Source: Zoogloea dura (GTDB lineage Bacteria; Pseudomonadota; Gammaproteobacteria; Burkholderiales; Rhodocyclaceae). From it: a stretch of DNA of 64,000 nucleotides. Shown piece by piece: positions 37,554 to 45,534 of this stretch; position 1 is the first letter of the stretch; the number at the start of each line of letters is the position of its first letter. Location: contig NZ_JABBGA010000002.1 of the NCBI RefSeq assembly GCF_012927165.1, positions 1 to 64,000 of the forward strand, given 5' to 3'. Both the position numbers and the translations under genes were made by a program. Below the pieces are notes generated by a model. That model had not been told where the DNA came from and searched no databases. It saw only the letters and a list, made by a program, of their open reading frames with translations.

Positions 37554-37569
37554 TGGCATGGGGATTGCC
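37554..37569 (+). promoter_or_regulatory. Sigma-54 promoter for TonB receptor 2
   Basis: TGGCATG-GGGA-TTGCC matches TGGCACG-N4-TTGCW with two mismatches and exact GG-N10-GC spacing. The predicted start near 37580 gives a leader of about 27 bases that contains the AGGAAAG ribosome binding site before ATG 37608. Leader length matches that of receptor 1. Confidence 0.7.
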
Positions 37570-37607
37570 CAAGGAAGTGACGGAATCTCAAACAGGAAAG
37601 TCTCGTC

Positions 37608-40421
37608 ATGAGCCACAAAAATACCCATCGGGCGGTCCGCCAGACCCGCACCCATGAAGCCCGCCAGTTTCGTCTGAGCCCCTTCGCCGCCGCCGTGGCG
37701 ACCGTCGCCCTCCTTGCTGCGGGTGGCGTCCAGGCCCAGGAAAAATCCGCCGCCGAACTGCAGGCCGAAGTGGCCCGCCTGAGACAGGCCCTCGACCAGG
37801 CCCAGCAGGACCTGGCCCGCAAGCAGGGCACCCCGGTGCCTGCCGCCACCCAGGCCGAACCCGCCACAGCCACCGCGGCAGCGCCGGAAGAGGCCGTGGC
37901 CCTCGACTCCGTGGTGATCCGCTCGCGCAACCGCATCGAGCGCCTGCAGGACGTCCCCCTGTCGGTCTCCGTGGTCACCGGCCGCGAGCTCGACCGCACC
38001 GGCGCCGATGACATCAAGTCGATCAGCCAGCGTCTCGGCAACATCTCCTGGAACCAGGGCAACCAGCGCACCTCCAGCCTGTCCATCCGCGGCATCGGCA
38101 AGCAGAGCCAGACCGAAGCCCAGGACCCCAGCGTCGGCGTGATCGTGGACGGCGTTAACTACGCCTACAACGCCCTCACCTCCAGCTTCAACTACCACGA
38201 CATCGAGGCCGTCGAAGTCACCCGTGGCCCCCAGGGCACCCTGCTCGGCAAGAACACCAGCCTGGGCGTCATCAACATCACCACCCGCAAGCCCTCCTTC
38301 ACCCCCAGCGCCGACTACTCGCTGACCCTCGGCCAGAACGACCGGGTGATCGGCAAGCTCGCCGCCGGCGGCCCGATCGTGGACGACCTGCTGGCCTGGC
38401 GCGGCGCCTTCGTGGTGGACCGCGGCGAGGGCGACATCCGCAACCTGGACAACCGGGACCAGAGCTACCAGAACATCGACCGCGTCTCCGGCCGCGTGCA
38501 GTTCCTGCTGACCCCCAGCGCCGACTTCAACGCCCGCCTGGCGCTCGAGCTGCAACCGCGTGCCGGCGAATACACCAACGGCCGCACCATCAACACCCCG
38601 ACGCCGACCCGCTACTCCAACGGCTCCACCAACGCCCTCGGCACCGACGCCTCGACCCGCCTCGGCCGCTCCTGGTTCACCCAGCAGGGCAACTACAGCT
38701 ACGCCCGCGACTACCTCTATGGCGGCGGCCGCAACTCGGTCAATGTGGACACCGCACGTCCCCTCGTCACCGGCAGCCGCGGCGCCTCGCTGGAGCTGAA
38801 CTGGAACGTCGGCAACCACACCCTGACCTCCATCACCGCCTACAAGGACTATCACTTCAATGCGGTGAACGACGAAGGCACGCCCTTCGACATCCAGCGC
38901 AATTCGGGCGGCTTCTGGAACGACTACTCCCAGCGCAGCCAGGAACTGCGGCTCAGCTCCAAGACCGGCGGCTTCGTGGACTACCAGGCCGGTCTGTACG
39001 TCATCAACGTCAGCAACAGCTCCGAGTACCAGCGGGAATGGGGTAACGATGCCGGCGCCTGGTTCGCCAGCACCGCCCAGTACAACCGCCTCAACACCAG
39101 CTCCGCCGGCCAGCTGCTGATGCAGAACTCGCTGGACCGTCTGAGCATGGCCTACAACTCGCCGACCGGCCTGCAGAGCATCAAGAACAAGAGCTCCGCG
39201 CTCTTCGCCCAGGCCAACTGGCACCTCAGCGAGCCGCTGACCCTCACCACCGGCATCCGCCTGACCCGCGAGGACCGCAGCAACGTCGGCTCCAGCTTCG
39301 TCCGCGACTACGGCAACGGCACCGAACTCAACCCGGTCGCCGTCAATGGCGTGCAGCTGGGCGGCTTCGCCTCCAACAGCTCCGGCGTGCTGGGCGCCAG
39401 CAACTCCGCCGCCCAGCTGTCGGTGGCCGACAAGGTGGCCAACAAGTACTTCGGCGTGGCCATCAACCCGAACAACCCGGGTGCCGCCTACGCCAGCCTG
39501 ACCGCCGACCAGAAGCGCCAGGTGGCCGACGCCAAGGCCATCCGCGCCTCGCAGATGGGCGTGCTGTTCAACCAGACCAAGGCCGAATCCTTCCGCGACA
39601 CCCAGCCGGCCTTCGTGGTCAGCCCGTCCTACAAGTTCAACCCCAACCAGACCGGCTACATCTCCTGGCAGTACGGTGAGAAGGCCGGGATCTCCCAGCT
39701 CACCAACGGCTACTCCAACCTGGTCAAGGCCGAAAAGACCAACTCCTTCGAGGTGGGCCTGAAGTCCGCCCTGCTCGACAAGACCCTGATCCTCAACTCG
39801 GCCCTCTACCTGACCAAGATCCGCGACTACCAGCAGTCGGTGCGCGTACTCGACCAATACACCACCAACCTCAACGCCGACGGCACCAACTACTACACCG
39901 CGGCCACCGGCAACGTGCCCAAGGTGGAAGCCAAGGGCATCGAGGTGGATGGCGTGTATGCCGGCATCCGCAACATCACCGTCCGCTTCGCCGGCGCCTA
40001 CAACGACGCCAAGTACAAGGACTTCCCCAACGCCGCCCTGCCCAACGAAGACAACTACAGCGGCGCCCCGGCCTACAAGGACCTGACCGGCAAGACCCTG
40101 CCCGGCGCCTCCAAGTGGACCTTCAACATCGGTGCCGACTATCGCAAGCCGGCCTTCGGCGACAAGGAGTTCCACGCCAGCTTCAACACCGCCTACTACA
40201 GCCGCTTCAACTCCGACAATTCGCTGTCCAGCTATGCCTGGATCCCGGACTACAGCACCACCGACCTGGCCATCGGCCTGGGCAAGCTGGACAAATCCTA
40301 CGACGTGAGCCTGCTGGTCAAGAACGCCTTCGGCGACAGCACGCCCGTGTCCAAGAGCTGGAACAGCTACGGCCCCGCCGTGCCCCGCTGGGTCGGCGTG
40401 ATGTTCACCGGGAAGCTCTGA
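37608..40421 (+). CDS. TonB-dependent outer-membrane receptor 2, with N-terminal coiled coil
   Basis: 937 residues. The signal peptide ends near residue 43 (GGVQAQ). A short coiled coil (SAAELQAEVARLRQALDQAQ, about 46-75), an Ala/Pro linker and a TonB-box-like ALDSVVIRSRN precede the plug (VPLSVSVVTGREL, LSIRGIGKQSQT, VEVTRGPQGTLLGKNTSLGV) and barrel (terminal strand PRWVGVMFTGKL). It is paralogous to receptor 1 along its whole length, including matching barrel segments (GPIVDDLLAWRG, FLLTPSADFNA, NDEGTPFDI, ISWQYGEK). It has its own sigma-54 promoter and a strong terminator, so the two receptors can be expressed separately. Confidence 0.93.
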   Translation: MSHKNTHRAVRQTRTHEARQFRLSPFAAAVATVALLAAGGVQAQEKSAAELQAEVARLRQALDQAQQDLARKQGTPVPAATQAEPATATAAAPEEAVALDSVVIRSRNRIERLQDVPLSVSVVTGRELDRTGADDIKSISQRLGNISWNQGNQRTSSLSIRGIGKQSQTEAQDPSVGVIVDGVNYAYNALTSSFNYHDIEAVEVTRGPQGTLLGKNTSLGVINITTRKPSFTPSADYSLTLGQNDRVIGKLAAGGPIVDDLLAWRGAFVVDRGEGDIRNLDNRDQSYQNIDRVSGRVQFLLTPSADFNARLALELQPRAGEYTNGRTINTPTPTRYSNGSTNALGTDASTRLGRSWFTQQGNYSYARDYLYGGGRNSVNVDTARPLVTGSRGASLELNWNVGNHTLTSITAYKDYHFNAVNDEGTPFDIQRNSGGFWNDYSQRSQELRLSSKTGGFVDYQAGLYVINVSNSSEYQREWGNDAGAWFASTAQYNRLNTSSAGQLLMQNSLDRLSMAYNSPTGLQSIKNKSSALFAQANWHLSEPLTLTTGIRLTREDRSNVGSSFVRDYGNGTELNPVAVNGVQLGGFASNSSGVLGASNSAAQLSVADKVANKYFGVAINPNNPGAAYASLTADQKRQVADAKAIRASQMGVLFNQTKAESFRDTQPAFVVSPSYKFNPNQTGYISWQYGEKAGISQLTNGYSNLVKAEKTNSFEVGLKSALLDKTLILNSALYLTKIRDYQQSVRVLDQYTTNLNADGTNYYTAATGNVPKVEAKGIEVDGVYAGIRNITVRFAGAYNDAKYKDFPNAALPNEDNYSGAPAYKDLTGKTLPGASKWTFNIGADYRKPAFGDKEFHASFNTAYYSRFNSDNSLSSYAWIPDYSTTDLAIGLGKLDKSYDVSLLVKNAFGDSTPVSKSWNSYGPAVPRWVGVMFTGKL

Positions 40422-40514
40422 GCCCCCCGGTGCCACACCCCACCTCCGGGCGCATGCACCGGCCCGGAGGCCAAGGTTCCACGTTCCGAGTCGCCAACAC
40501 TCCTCGGCACCTTT

Positions 40515-40542
40515 CCCCGGGGGGCACCCCGGGGTTTTTTTT
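40515..40542 (+). terminator. Intrinsic terminator after TonB receptor 2
   Basis: CCCCGGGG (40515-40522), loop GGCA, CCCCGGGG (40527-40534), followed by eight T (40535-40542). A textbook Rho-independent terminator on the + strand. Confidence 0.92.
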
Positions 40543-40614
40543 GCTGCGCTGCCCGGCAGCCGGCGGCCCTGCCCGCCTGAACCAATCCACCACAACACCA
40601 ACCCAAGGAACACC

Positions 40615-41307
40615 ATGATGACCCGTACGTTTCTTGCCGGCGTACTCCTGCTCGGCGCCACCGGCGCCTTCGCCCAGCAAGCCGCCGCGCCCGCCGCACC
40701 GCCCCCGCCGCTGGGCTTCTTCGTGACCAGCACCGGCGTCGGCAAGGGTGCCGACCTGGGCGGCCTGGCCGGTGCCGACGCCCACTGCCAGAAGCTGGCG
40801 GCCTCCGCCGGCGCCGGCAATCGCAGCTGGCGCGCCTACCTGAGCACCCAGGCCAGCGGCGGCCAGCCCGCCGTGAACGCCCGCGACCGCATCGGCAAGG
40901 GCCCGTGGGCCAACGCCAAGGGTGCCATCGTCGCCAACAGTGTGGCCCACCTGCACGGCGACACGGTCGAACTCGGCCAGCTTGGCAGCAACCTGCATCG
41001 CACCACCGCCCTGACCGAGAAGGGCAACCCGATCAAGGGCGTCGGCGAGACCCCCAACGAGCACGACGTGATCACCGGCTCCAGGCCCGACGGCACCGCC
41101 TACGCCGACGCCGCCGACCACACCTGCAGGAACTACACGAGCAGCGGCGAAGGCTCGGTGCGGGTCGGCCATTCGGACCGCACCAACCGCGGCGCCACCG
41201 GCGGCAACGTGTCGTGGAACTCCACCCACGACAGCCGTGGCTGCAGCCAGGAGAACCTGGTGAGCACCGGCGGCGCCGGCTACTTCTACTGCTTCGCCGC
41301 CGACTGA
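40615..41307 (+). CDS. Secreted lectin-like protein (C-type-lectin/endostatin-like fold)
   Basis: 230 residues. The signal peptide (LAGVLLLGATGAFA) is followed by a Pro/Ala linker. The mature domain contains FFVTSTGVGKGADLGGLAGA, DAHCQKLA, WRAYLST and a C-terminal part with HTCRNYTSSGEGSVRVGHSD and YFYCFAAD. Four Cys residues could form two disulfides. The pattern resembles bacterial lectin-fold proteins of unknown ligand; I base this on recalled motifs, so the fold is probable and the sugar binding speculative. A ribosome binding site AAGGA precedes ATG 40615. It is followed after 51 bases by the DsbD-like gene. Confidence 0.7.
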   Translation: MMTRTFLAGVLLLGATGAFAQQAAAPAAPPPPLGFFVTSTGVGKGADLGGLAGADAHCQKLAASAGAGNRSWRAYLSTQASGGQPAVNARDRIGKGPWANAKGAIVANSVAHLHGDTVELGQLGSNLHRTTALTEKGNPIKGVGETPNEHDVITGSRPDGTAYADAADHTCRNYTSSGEGSVRVGHSDRTNRGATGGNVSWNSTHDSRGCSQENLVSTGGAGYFYCFAAD

Positions 41308-41358
41308 CCCCGCCCCCACTCCGCCGGCTCCACGGAGCCGGCCACTGAGGAATCCCGC

Positions 41359-43572
41359 ATGACCCAGCGCACCCGCCCCTTCGTTCTGACCGCCGGCCTG
41401 CTGCTCGCCAGCCTGACGCCCCTCGCGACGGCGGCCGGTGCCACGGCCGAGACACCCCACGTCAAGGCCGAACTGCTGGCGCCGGCCAGCGCCGTACAGC
41501 CCGGCGAAACGATCCGGCTGGGCCTGCGCCAGCGCATCGCTCCCCACTGGCACACCTACTGGCTCAACCCGGGTGACTCCGGCCTGCCGACCCGGATCGC
41601 CTGGACCTTGCCCGACGGAGCCCGCGCCGACGCCATCGAATGGCCGGCCCCCAGCCGCTTCACCATCGGCCCGGTCAGCAACTATGGCTACGCTGGCGAA
41701 GTCACCCTGATCAGCACCCTCCATGTTCCAGCCGATCTCAAGCCGGGCGCCCGCTTCCCGGTCAAGGCCACCGTCGACTGGCTGGTGTGCAACGAGGTGT
41801 GTATTCCCGAACAGGTCGAGCTCAGCCTCGAGCTGCCCGTCATCGCCGCCGGCACGCCGCGCCAGACAGGCAACCCGCTGATCGACAAGGCCGTTGCCGC
41901 CCTGCCCGCCGCCAGCCCCTGGCCCGTGCAGCTGGAGAAAGGCCCCGGCGGCCTGCGCCTCGCCGCCGACAGCCCCGCGCTGGCCGCCCTGCAGCCGGTG
42001 GAGGCCTGGTTCTATGCCGCCGAGTGGGGCAAGACCCAGCACGCCACGCCCCAGCCCATGAGCCTGGAGGGCGACCGGTTCAGCCTGCGCTTCGCCCCCG
42101 GTGAAGCCCCACCCGCAGTCGGCGAAACCGTGGCCGGCATCCTCAGCCTGCACGACGCCGCCGGCCGGCGGCATGACTTCCAGATCACCGCGGAAGTCGC
42201 CGCCGCCCCGCCCGGCAGCCTCGACACGGCGCTCCCCGCCCCCGCTGCGGCGCCGGGTGCCACCGCCACCGCCCCCGGCGCGGACGACAGCCTGCAACTG
42301 GGCGCCGCCCTGCTCTTCGCCCTGCTCGGCGGCCTCATCCTCAACCTGATGCCCTGCGTCTTCCCGGTGCTGTCCATCAAGGCCTTGTCGCTGCTCCGCC
42401 ACGCCCACCAGGCCCCGCGGGAAACCCGGCTGCAGGGCCTCGCCTACACCGCCGGCGTGCTCGCCAGCTTCAGCCTGCTGGCCGGCGTGCTGCTGGCCCT
42501 CAAGGCCGGTGGCAGCGAGGTGGGCTGGGGCTTCCAGTTCCAGTCGCCGGTCTTCGTGCTCGGCGTGGCCTACCTGATGTTCGCCGTCGGGCTCAGCCTG
42601 TCGGGCCTGATCAGTTTCGGCGCGGCCGCCGCCGGCGTGGGCGCCGGCCTTGCCGGCAAGCCCGGCTACGCCGGCAGCTTCTTCACCGGCGTGCTGGCCA
42701 GCGTGGTCGCCACCCCGTGCACCGCCCCCTTCATGGGCGCCGCCCTCGGCTTTGCCCTGGCCCAGCCCGCGCCGGTGCTGCTGGCCGTGTTCCTGAGCCT
42801 CGGCCTGGGCCTCGCCCTGCCCTACCTGCTGCTGTCCTTCTGGCCCGCCCTGCAGCGCCTGCTGCCGCGCCCCGGCGCCTGGATGGAGCGCCTCAAGGAG
42901 GGTCTCGCCTTCCCCATGTATGGCGCCGCCGTCTGGCTGGTATGGGTGCTGGCCCAGCAGGCCGGCCCCAACGCCATCGCCATCGCCCTCGGCGGCATGC
43001 TGGCGATCGCCTTTGCGGCCTGGCTGACCCATCACAGCCATGGCGCCCGCCCCCTGGCCCGGCATGGCGGCCGCGGCCTGGCCATGCTCGCCCTGACGGC
43101 GGCCCTCGGCGGCGGCTACCTGGGCGTGAGTGGCGACAACGCCCGCGCCGCCAGCGCCGCGCCCCTCGCCGGCCAGGTCTGGGAGCCCTATAGCAAGGCC
43201 CGCTTCGACGCCCTGCGGGCCGAGGGCAAACCGGTCTTCGTGAACTTCACCGCCGCCTGGTGCATCACCTGCCTGGCCAACGAGAAGCTCGCCCTCTCCA
43301 GCCCGGACGTCGAGGCCGCCTTCCACAAGGCCGGCATCACCTACCTGAAGGGCGACTGGACCAACAAGGACCCGCAGATCTCGGCGCACTTGGCCGACTT
43401 CGGCCGCAGCGGCGTGCCCCTCTACCTGCTCTACCCGGCCGGCTCGAGTGACAAGGCCGCCGTGCAGGTGCTGCCCCAGCTGCTCACCCCCGCCAGCGTG
43501 CTGGCCGCCATCGATCACGCTGCCGTGCAGTCCCTCTCTTCGCCCCCCTCTTCATCCCTTGCCAAGGAGTAA
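41359..43572 (+). CDS. DsbD/ScsB-like transmembrane disulfide reductase
   Basis: 737 residues. A signal peptide precedes an N-terminal periplasmic domain with Cys144 and Cys148 (CNEVCIP), a central DsbD transmembrane domain with redox cysteines Cys333 (LMPCVFPVLS) and Cys454 (VATPCTAPFMG), and a C-terminal thioredoxin domain with Cys635-x-x-Cys638 (AAWCITC). The long N-terminal domain is of the ScsB kind. DsbD-type proteins pass electrons from cytoplasmic thioredoxin to periplasmic partners such as peroxiredoxins, methionine sulfoxide reductase systems and cytochrome maturation factors. The next gene, 6 bases on, encodes a likely partner. Confidence 0.92.
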   Translation: MTQRTRPFVLTAGLLLASLTPLATAAGATAETPHVKAELLAPASAVQPGETIRLGLRQRIAPHWHTYWLNPGDSGLPTRIAWTLPDGARADAIEWPAPSRFTIGPVSNYGYAGEVTLISTLHVPADLKPGARFPVKATVDWLVCNEVCIPEQVELSLELPVIAAGTPRQTGNPLIDKAVAALPAASPWPVQLEKGPGGLRLAADSPALAALQPVEAWFYAAEWGKTQHATPQPMSLEGDRFSLRFAPGEAPPAVGETVAGILSLHDAAGRRHDFQITAEVAAAPPGSLDTALPAPAAAPGATATAPGADDSLQLGAALLFALLGGLILNLMPCVFPVLSIKALSLLRHAHQAPRETRLQGLAYTAGVLASFSLLAGVLLALKAGGSEVGWGFQFQSPVFVLGVAYLMFAVGLSLSGLISFGAAAAGVGAGLAGKPGYAGSFFTGVLASVVATPCTAPFMGAALGFALAQPAPVLLAVFLSLGLGLALPYLLLSFWPALQRLLPRPGAWMERLKEGLAFPMYGAAVWLVWVLAQQAGPNAIAIALGGMLAIAFAAWLTHHSHGARPLARHGGRGLAMLALTAALGGGYLGVSGDNARAASAAPLAGQVWEPYSKARFDALRAEGKPVFVNFTAAWCITCLANEKLALSSPDVEAAFHKAGITYLKGDWTNKDPQISAHLADFGRSGVPLYLLYPAGSSDKAAVQVLPQLLTPASVLAAIDHAAVQSLSSPPSSSLAKE

Positions 43573-43578
43573 CACCCG

Positions 43579-44217
43579 ATGTCCTTCGCCCCCGTCCTCC
43601 GCCGCCGCCTGATCGCCACCAGCCTGGCCCTGACCGCCGGCTCCGCCCTGGCCGCCAGTCCCGCCTTCGCCGCGGCCGAAATCGGCCAGCCCGCCCCCGC
43701 CTTCAGCGCCCCCGGGGCCGACGGCAAGACCGTCAGCCTGGCCGCCTACAAGGGCAAGACCGTGGTGCTGGAATGGACCAACCACGAATGCCCCTTTGTC
43801 GTGAAGCACTACGAGAGCGGCAACATCCCGCAGTTGCAGAAGGAATTCACCGGCAAGGGCGTGGTGTGGCTGCAGGTCATCTCCTCGGCGCCCGGCAAGC
43901 AGGGCCACGTGGAAGGCCCGGCCGCCCTCAAGATCAACAGCTTCCGCGAGGCCGCCCCCACCGCCGTGGTGCTCGACCCCGACGGCCGCATCGGCAAGGC
44001 CTACGGCGCCCAGACCACGCCTCACATCTTCATCGTCGACCCGGCCGGCCAGCTGGTCTACAAGGGCGGCATCGACAGCATTGCGTCGGCCAGCAAGGCC
44101 GACATCGCCAAGGCCGACAACTACGTGAAGCTCGCCTTCAACGACCTCGGCGCCGGCCGCAAGCTGGCCCACGCCAGCACCAAGCCCTACGGCTGCTCGA
44201 TCAAGTACGCCGACTAG
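43579..44217 (+). CDS. Periplasmic peroxiredoxin-like thioredoxin-fold protein (PRX-like1 type)
   Basis: 212 residues. A signal peptide (about 1-33; ALTAGSALAASPAFA) is followed by a thioredoxin fold with the motif TNHECPFVVKHY containing Cys71, then QTTPHIFIVDPAG (cis-Pro region) and a C-terminal PYGCSIKY whose Cys may complete the redox pair. This family commonly sits beside DsbD-like genes; here the gap is 6 bases. It is likely reduced by the upstream protein and may reduce peroxides or protect periplasmic enzymes and cytochromes of the neighbouring operons (inference). Confidence 0.85.
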   Translation: MSFAPVLRRRLIATSLALTAGSALAASPAFAAAEIGQPAPAFSAPGADGKTVSLAAYKGKTVVLEWTNHECPFVVKHYESGNIPQLQKEFTGKGVVWLQVISSAPGKQGHVEGPAALKINSFREAAPTAVVLDPDGRIGKAYGAQTTPHIFIVDPAGQLVYKGGIDSIASASKADIAKADNYVKLAFNDLGAGRKLAHASTKPYGCSIKYAD

Positions 44218-44247
44218 CGCTCATGCAGGGGGGAACCCCTTACAATC

Positions 44248-44279
44248 CCGGGAGTCCGTATTACCTTCAGCGCTCCCGG
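44248..44279 (+). terminator. Possible hairpin after the DsbD-like operon
   Basis: CCGGGAG (44248-44254) pairs with CTCCCGG (44273-44279) across an 18-base loop with no T tract. A TACAAT -10-like word (44241-44246) sits just before it, so the segment may also hold the promoter of the next gene. Confidence 0.3.
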
Positions 44280-44295
44280 AAAGGGCCTTGCATTG

Positions 44296-44583
44296 ATGGC
44301 CAGCCAGTCCATCGACCGTCGCCGCTGCCTCAGCTGCAATCGCTGGGGCGGCTTGCGCACGCCTGGCGTGGAGCCGGGGACGGTGGATTACGACGAGGAC
44401 AATGACCGCGGCCCGTGCCAGGAGGGTCCGTGGCATGGCAGCAGCCGGCGGGGGCCGCGCAATGCGTGCGGACAGTGGTTGATGTGGGTGGCCTTGAGCG
44501 CCCCGCCCGCCGAGGCCCCTGGCGCTGCGGCGCCTGGCACCGTATCCTCCGGGCCCGCCCCGTCCGAATCGTCGAGTCCATGA
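44296..44583 (+). CDS. Small Cys-rich protein of unknown function, coupled to thioredoxin gene
   Basis: 95 residues from ATG 44296. Two Cys pairs frame the first half: CLSCNRWGG and GPCQEGPWHGSSRRGPRNACG. This spacing would suit a zinc-binding knuckle. The C-terminal third is low-complexity Ala/Pro/Ser. The stop overlaps the thioredoxin start by four bases (ATGA at 44580-44583), which supports a real, co-translated gene. I recognise the Cys-Trp pattern as recurring in related bacteria but know no function. There is no signal peptide, so it is probably cytoplasmic. Confidence 0.6.
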   Translation: MASQSIDRRRCLSCNRWGGLRTPGVEPGTVDYDEDNDRGPCQEGPWHGSSRRGPRNACGQWLMWVALSAPPAEAPGAAAPGTVSSGPAPSESSSP

Positions 44584-44987
44584 GCCTGCCGTCCATAAGC
44601 CTGCAGCCCGAGCCGCCCGAATTTCTTGTTGCCTGCCTGTGCGCCGCCTGGTGCGGCACCTGCCGCGACTACCAGGCAGGCTTCGAGGCCATGGCGGCAC
44701 GTTTCCCGGGGGCCCGCTTCATGTGGGTGGATGTGGAGGACGACGCGGAGCTGGTGGATGACTACGATGTGGAGAACTTTCCGACCGTGCTGATCCAGCG
44801 CCATGACAGCGTGCTGTTCTTCGGGGCCATGTTGCCGCACCATGAGCTGCTGCAGCGGACCCTTGAGAGCTTCCAGGCCCAGTCGCCGGACGAGAGCCGG
44901 CGCTACGCGCTGTCGGACCCTGAGCGCCGCCGCTGGCAGGATGATTACAACCTGGCGCGCGCCCTGGCGGGCCGCCAGCAAGAATAA
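44580..44987 (+). CDS. Thioredoxin-family protein
   Basis: 135 residues. The thioredoxin active site is WCGTC (Cys25, Cys28) after ACLCAAW. Then follow FMWVDVEDDAELVDDYDVENF, the cis-Pro region FPTVLIQ, and a C-terminal extension with RRWQDDYNLARAL. No signal peptide, so cytoplasmic. The start at ATG 44580 overlaps the upstream stop. A longer frame to 44415 exists but would overlap the small Cys-rich gene and lacks similarity. Confidence 0.87.
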   Translation: MSLPSISLQPEPPEFLVACLCAAWCGTCRDYQAGFEAMAARFPGARFMWVDVEDDAELVDDYDVENFPTVLIQRHDSVLFFGAMLPHHELLQRTLESFQAQSPDESRRYALSDPERRRWQDDYNLARALAGRQQE

Positions 44988-45012
44988 CGACCCACCACAA
45001 TCGGAGACACCC

Positions 45013-45423
45013 ATGGATGACTGCGTTTTCTGCCGCATCGTGCGCGGCGAGCTGCCTGCCTCGAAGGTTTATGAGGATGAGCACACGCTGGCCTTTCTGA
45101 ACATCGTGGCGGCCCACCCTGGCCATGTACTGGTGATCGCCAAGCCCCACGTGGAGAACCTCTACGGCCTGGACGACACCCTGGCGGCGGCGGTGTTCCA
45201 GGCCACCACGCGGGTGGCCCGGGCGGTGAAGGAGGTCACCGGCTGCGATGGCACCACCATCTTCCAGGCCAACGAGGTGGCCGGCGGGCAGACGGTCTTC
45301 CACTTCCACCTGCATGTGCTGCCGCGCTTCACCGACGACAAGCTGCTGCCGTTCTGGCAGGCCAGCGCCCCACCCCGCGAAGCCCTCGACGAGATGGCCG
45401 CCCGTCTGCGCGCGGCGCTCTGA
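45013..45423 (+). CDS. HIT-family nucleotide-binding hydrolase
   Basis: 136 residues. It begins with the zinc-type CVFC motif (DDCVFCRIVRGELPASKVYE) and contains the histidine triad FHFHLHVLPRF at about 96-106. HIT proteins hydrolyse or transfer nucleotidyl groups (for example adenosine phosphoramidates). A GGAGA ribosome binding site lies 7 bases upstream. It follows the thioredoxin gene after 25 bases, so both may share a transcript. Confidence 0.92.
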   Translation: MDDCVFCRIVRGELPASKVYEDEHTLAFLNIVAAHPGHVLVIAKPHVENLYGLDDTLAAAVFQATTRVARAVKEVTGCDGTTIFQANEVAGGQTVFHFHLHVLPRFTDDKLLPFWQASAPPREALDEMAARLRAAL

Positions 45424-45456
45424 CCCACCTGCTCTTGCGTAATACGGTAAGCAGCG

Positions 45457-45482
45457 CCCGCCCCTTCATTCGGGCGGGCGCG
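45457..45482 (+). terminator. Hairpin after the HIT gene
   Basis: GCGCCCGCC pairs with GGCGGGCGC between about 45455 and 45483 around a loop rich in C and T. No T tract follows, so termination strength is uncertain. Confidence 0.45.
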
Positions 45483-45534
45483 ATCCGTTAAGCCTTTCCT
45501 GACGACGCTTTCGGGGCCGCTCCGGCCCGCTGCC

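Larger units (their letters stand above)
37302..37607. other. Regulatory region between the two TonB receptor genes
   Basis: 306 bases with no credible gene. A GC-rich hairpin ends receptor 1 (37318-37341). Further on are inverted repeats CGGAA-CCTT-TTCCG (37466-37479) and GGAAT-A-ATTCC (37498-37508), then the sigma-54 promoter at 37554-37569. Confidence 0.7.

Noticed and set aside
35247-43518. Very long minus-strand frames opposite the receptors and DsbD-like gene
   Set aside because: They overlap genes with clear signal peptides and family motifs and cross their boundaries, including the strong terminator at 40515-40542.
44415-44579. Upstream extension of the thioredoxin frame
   Set aside because: It overlaps the small Cys-rich gene, and its sequence is Arg/Gly/Ala-rich without family similarity.
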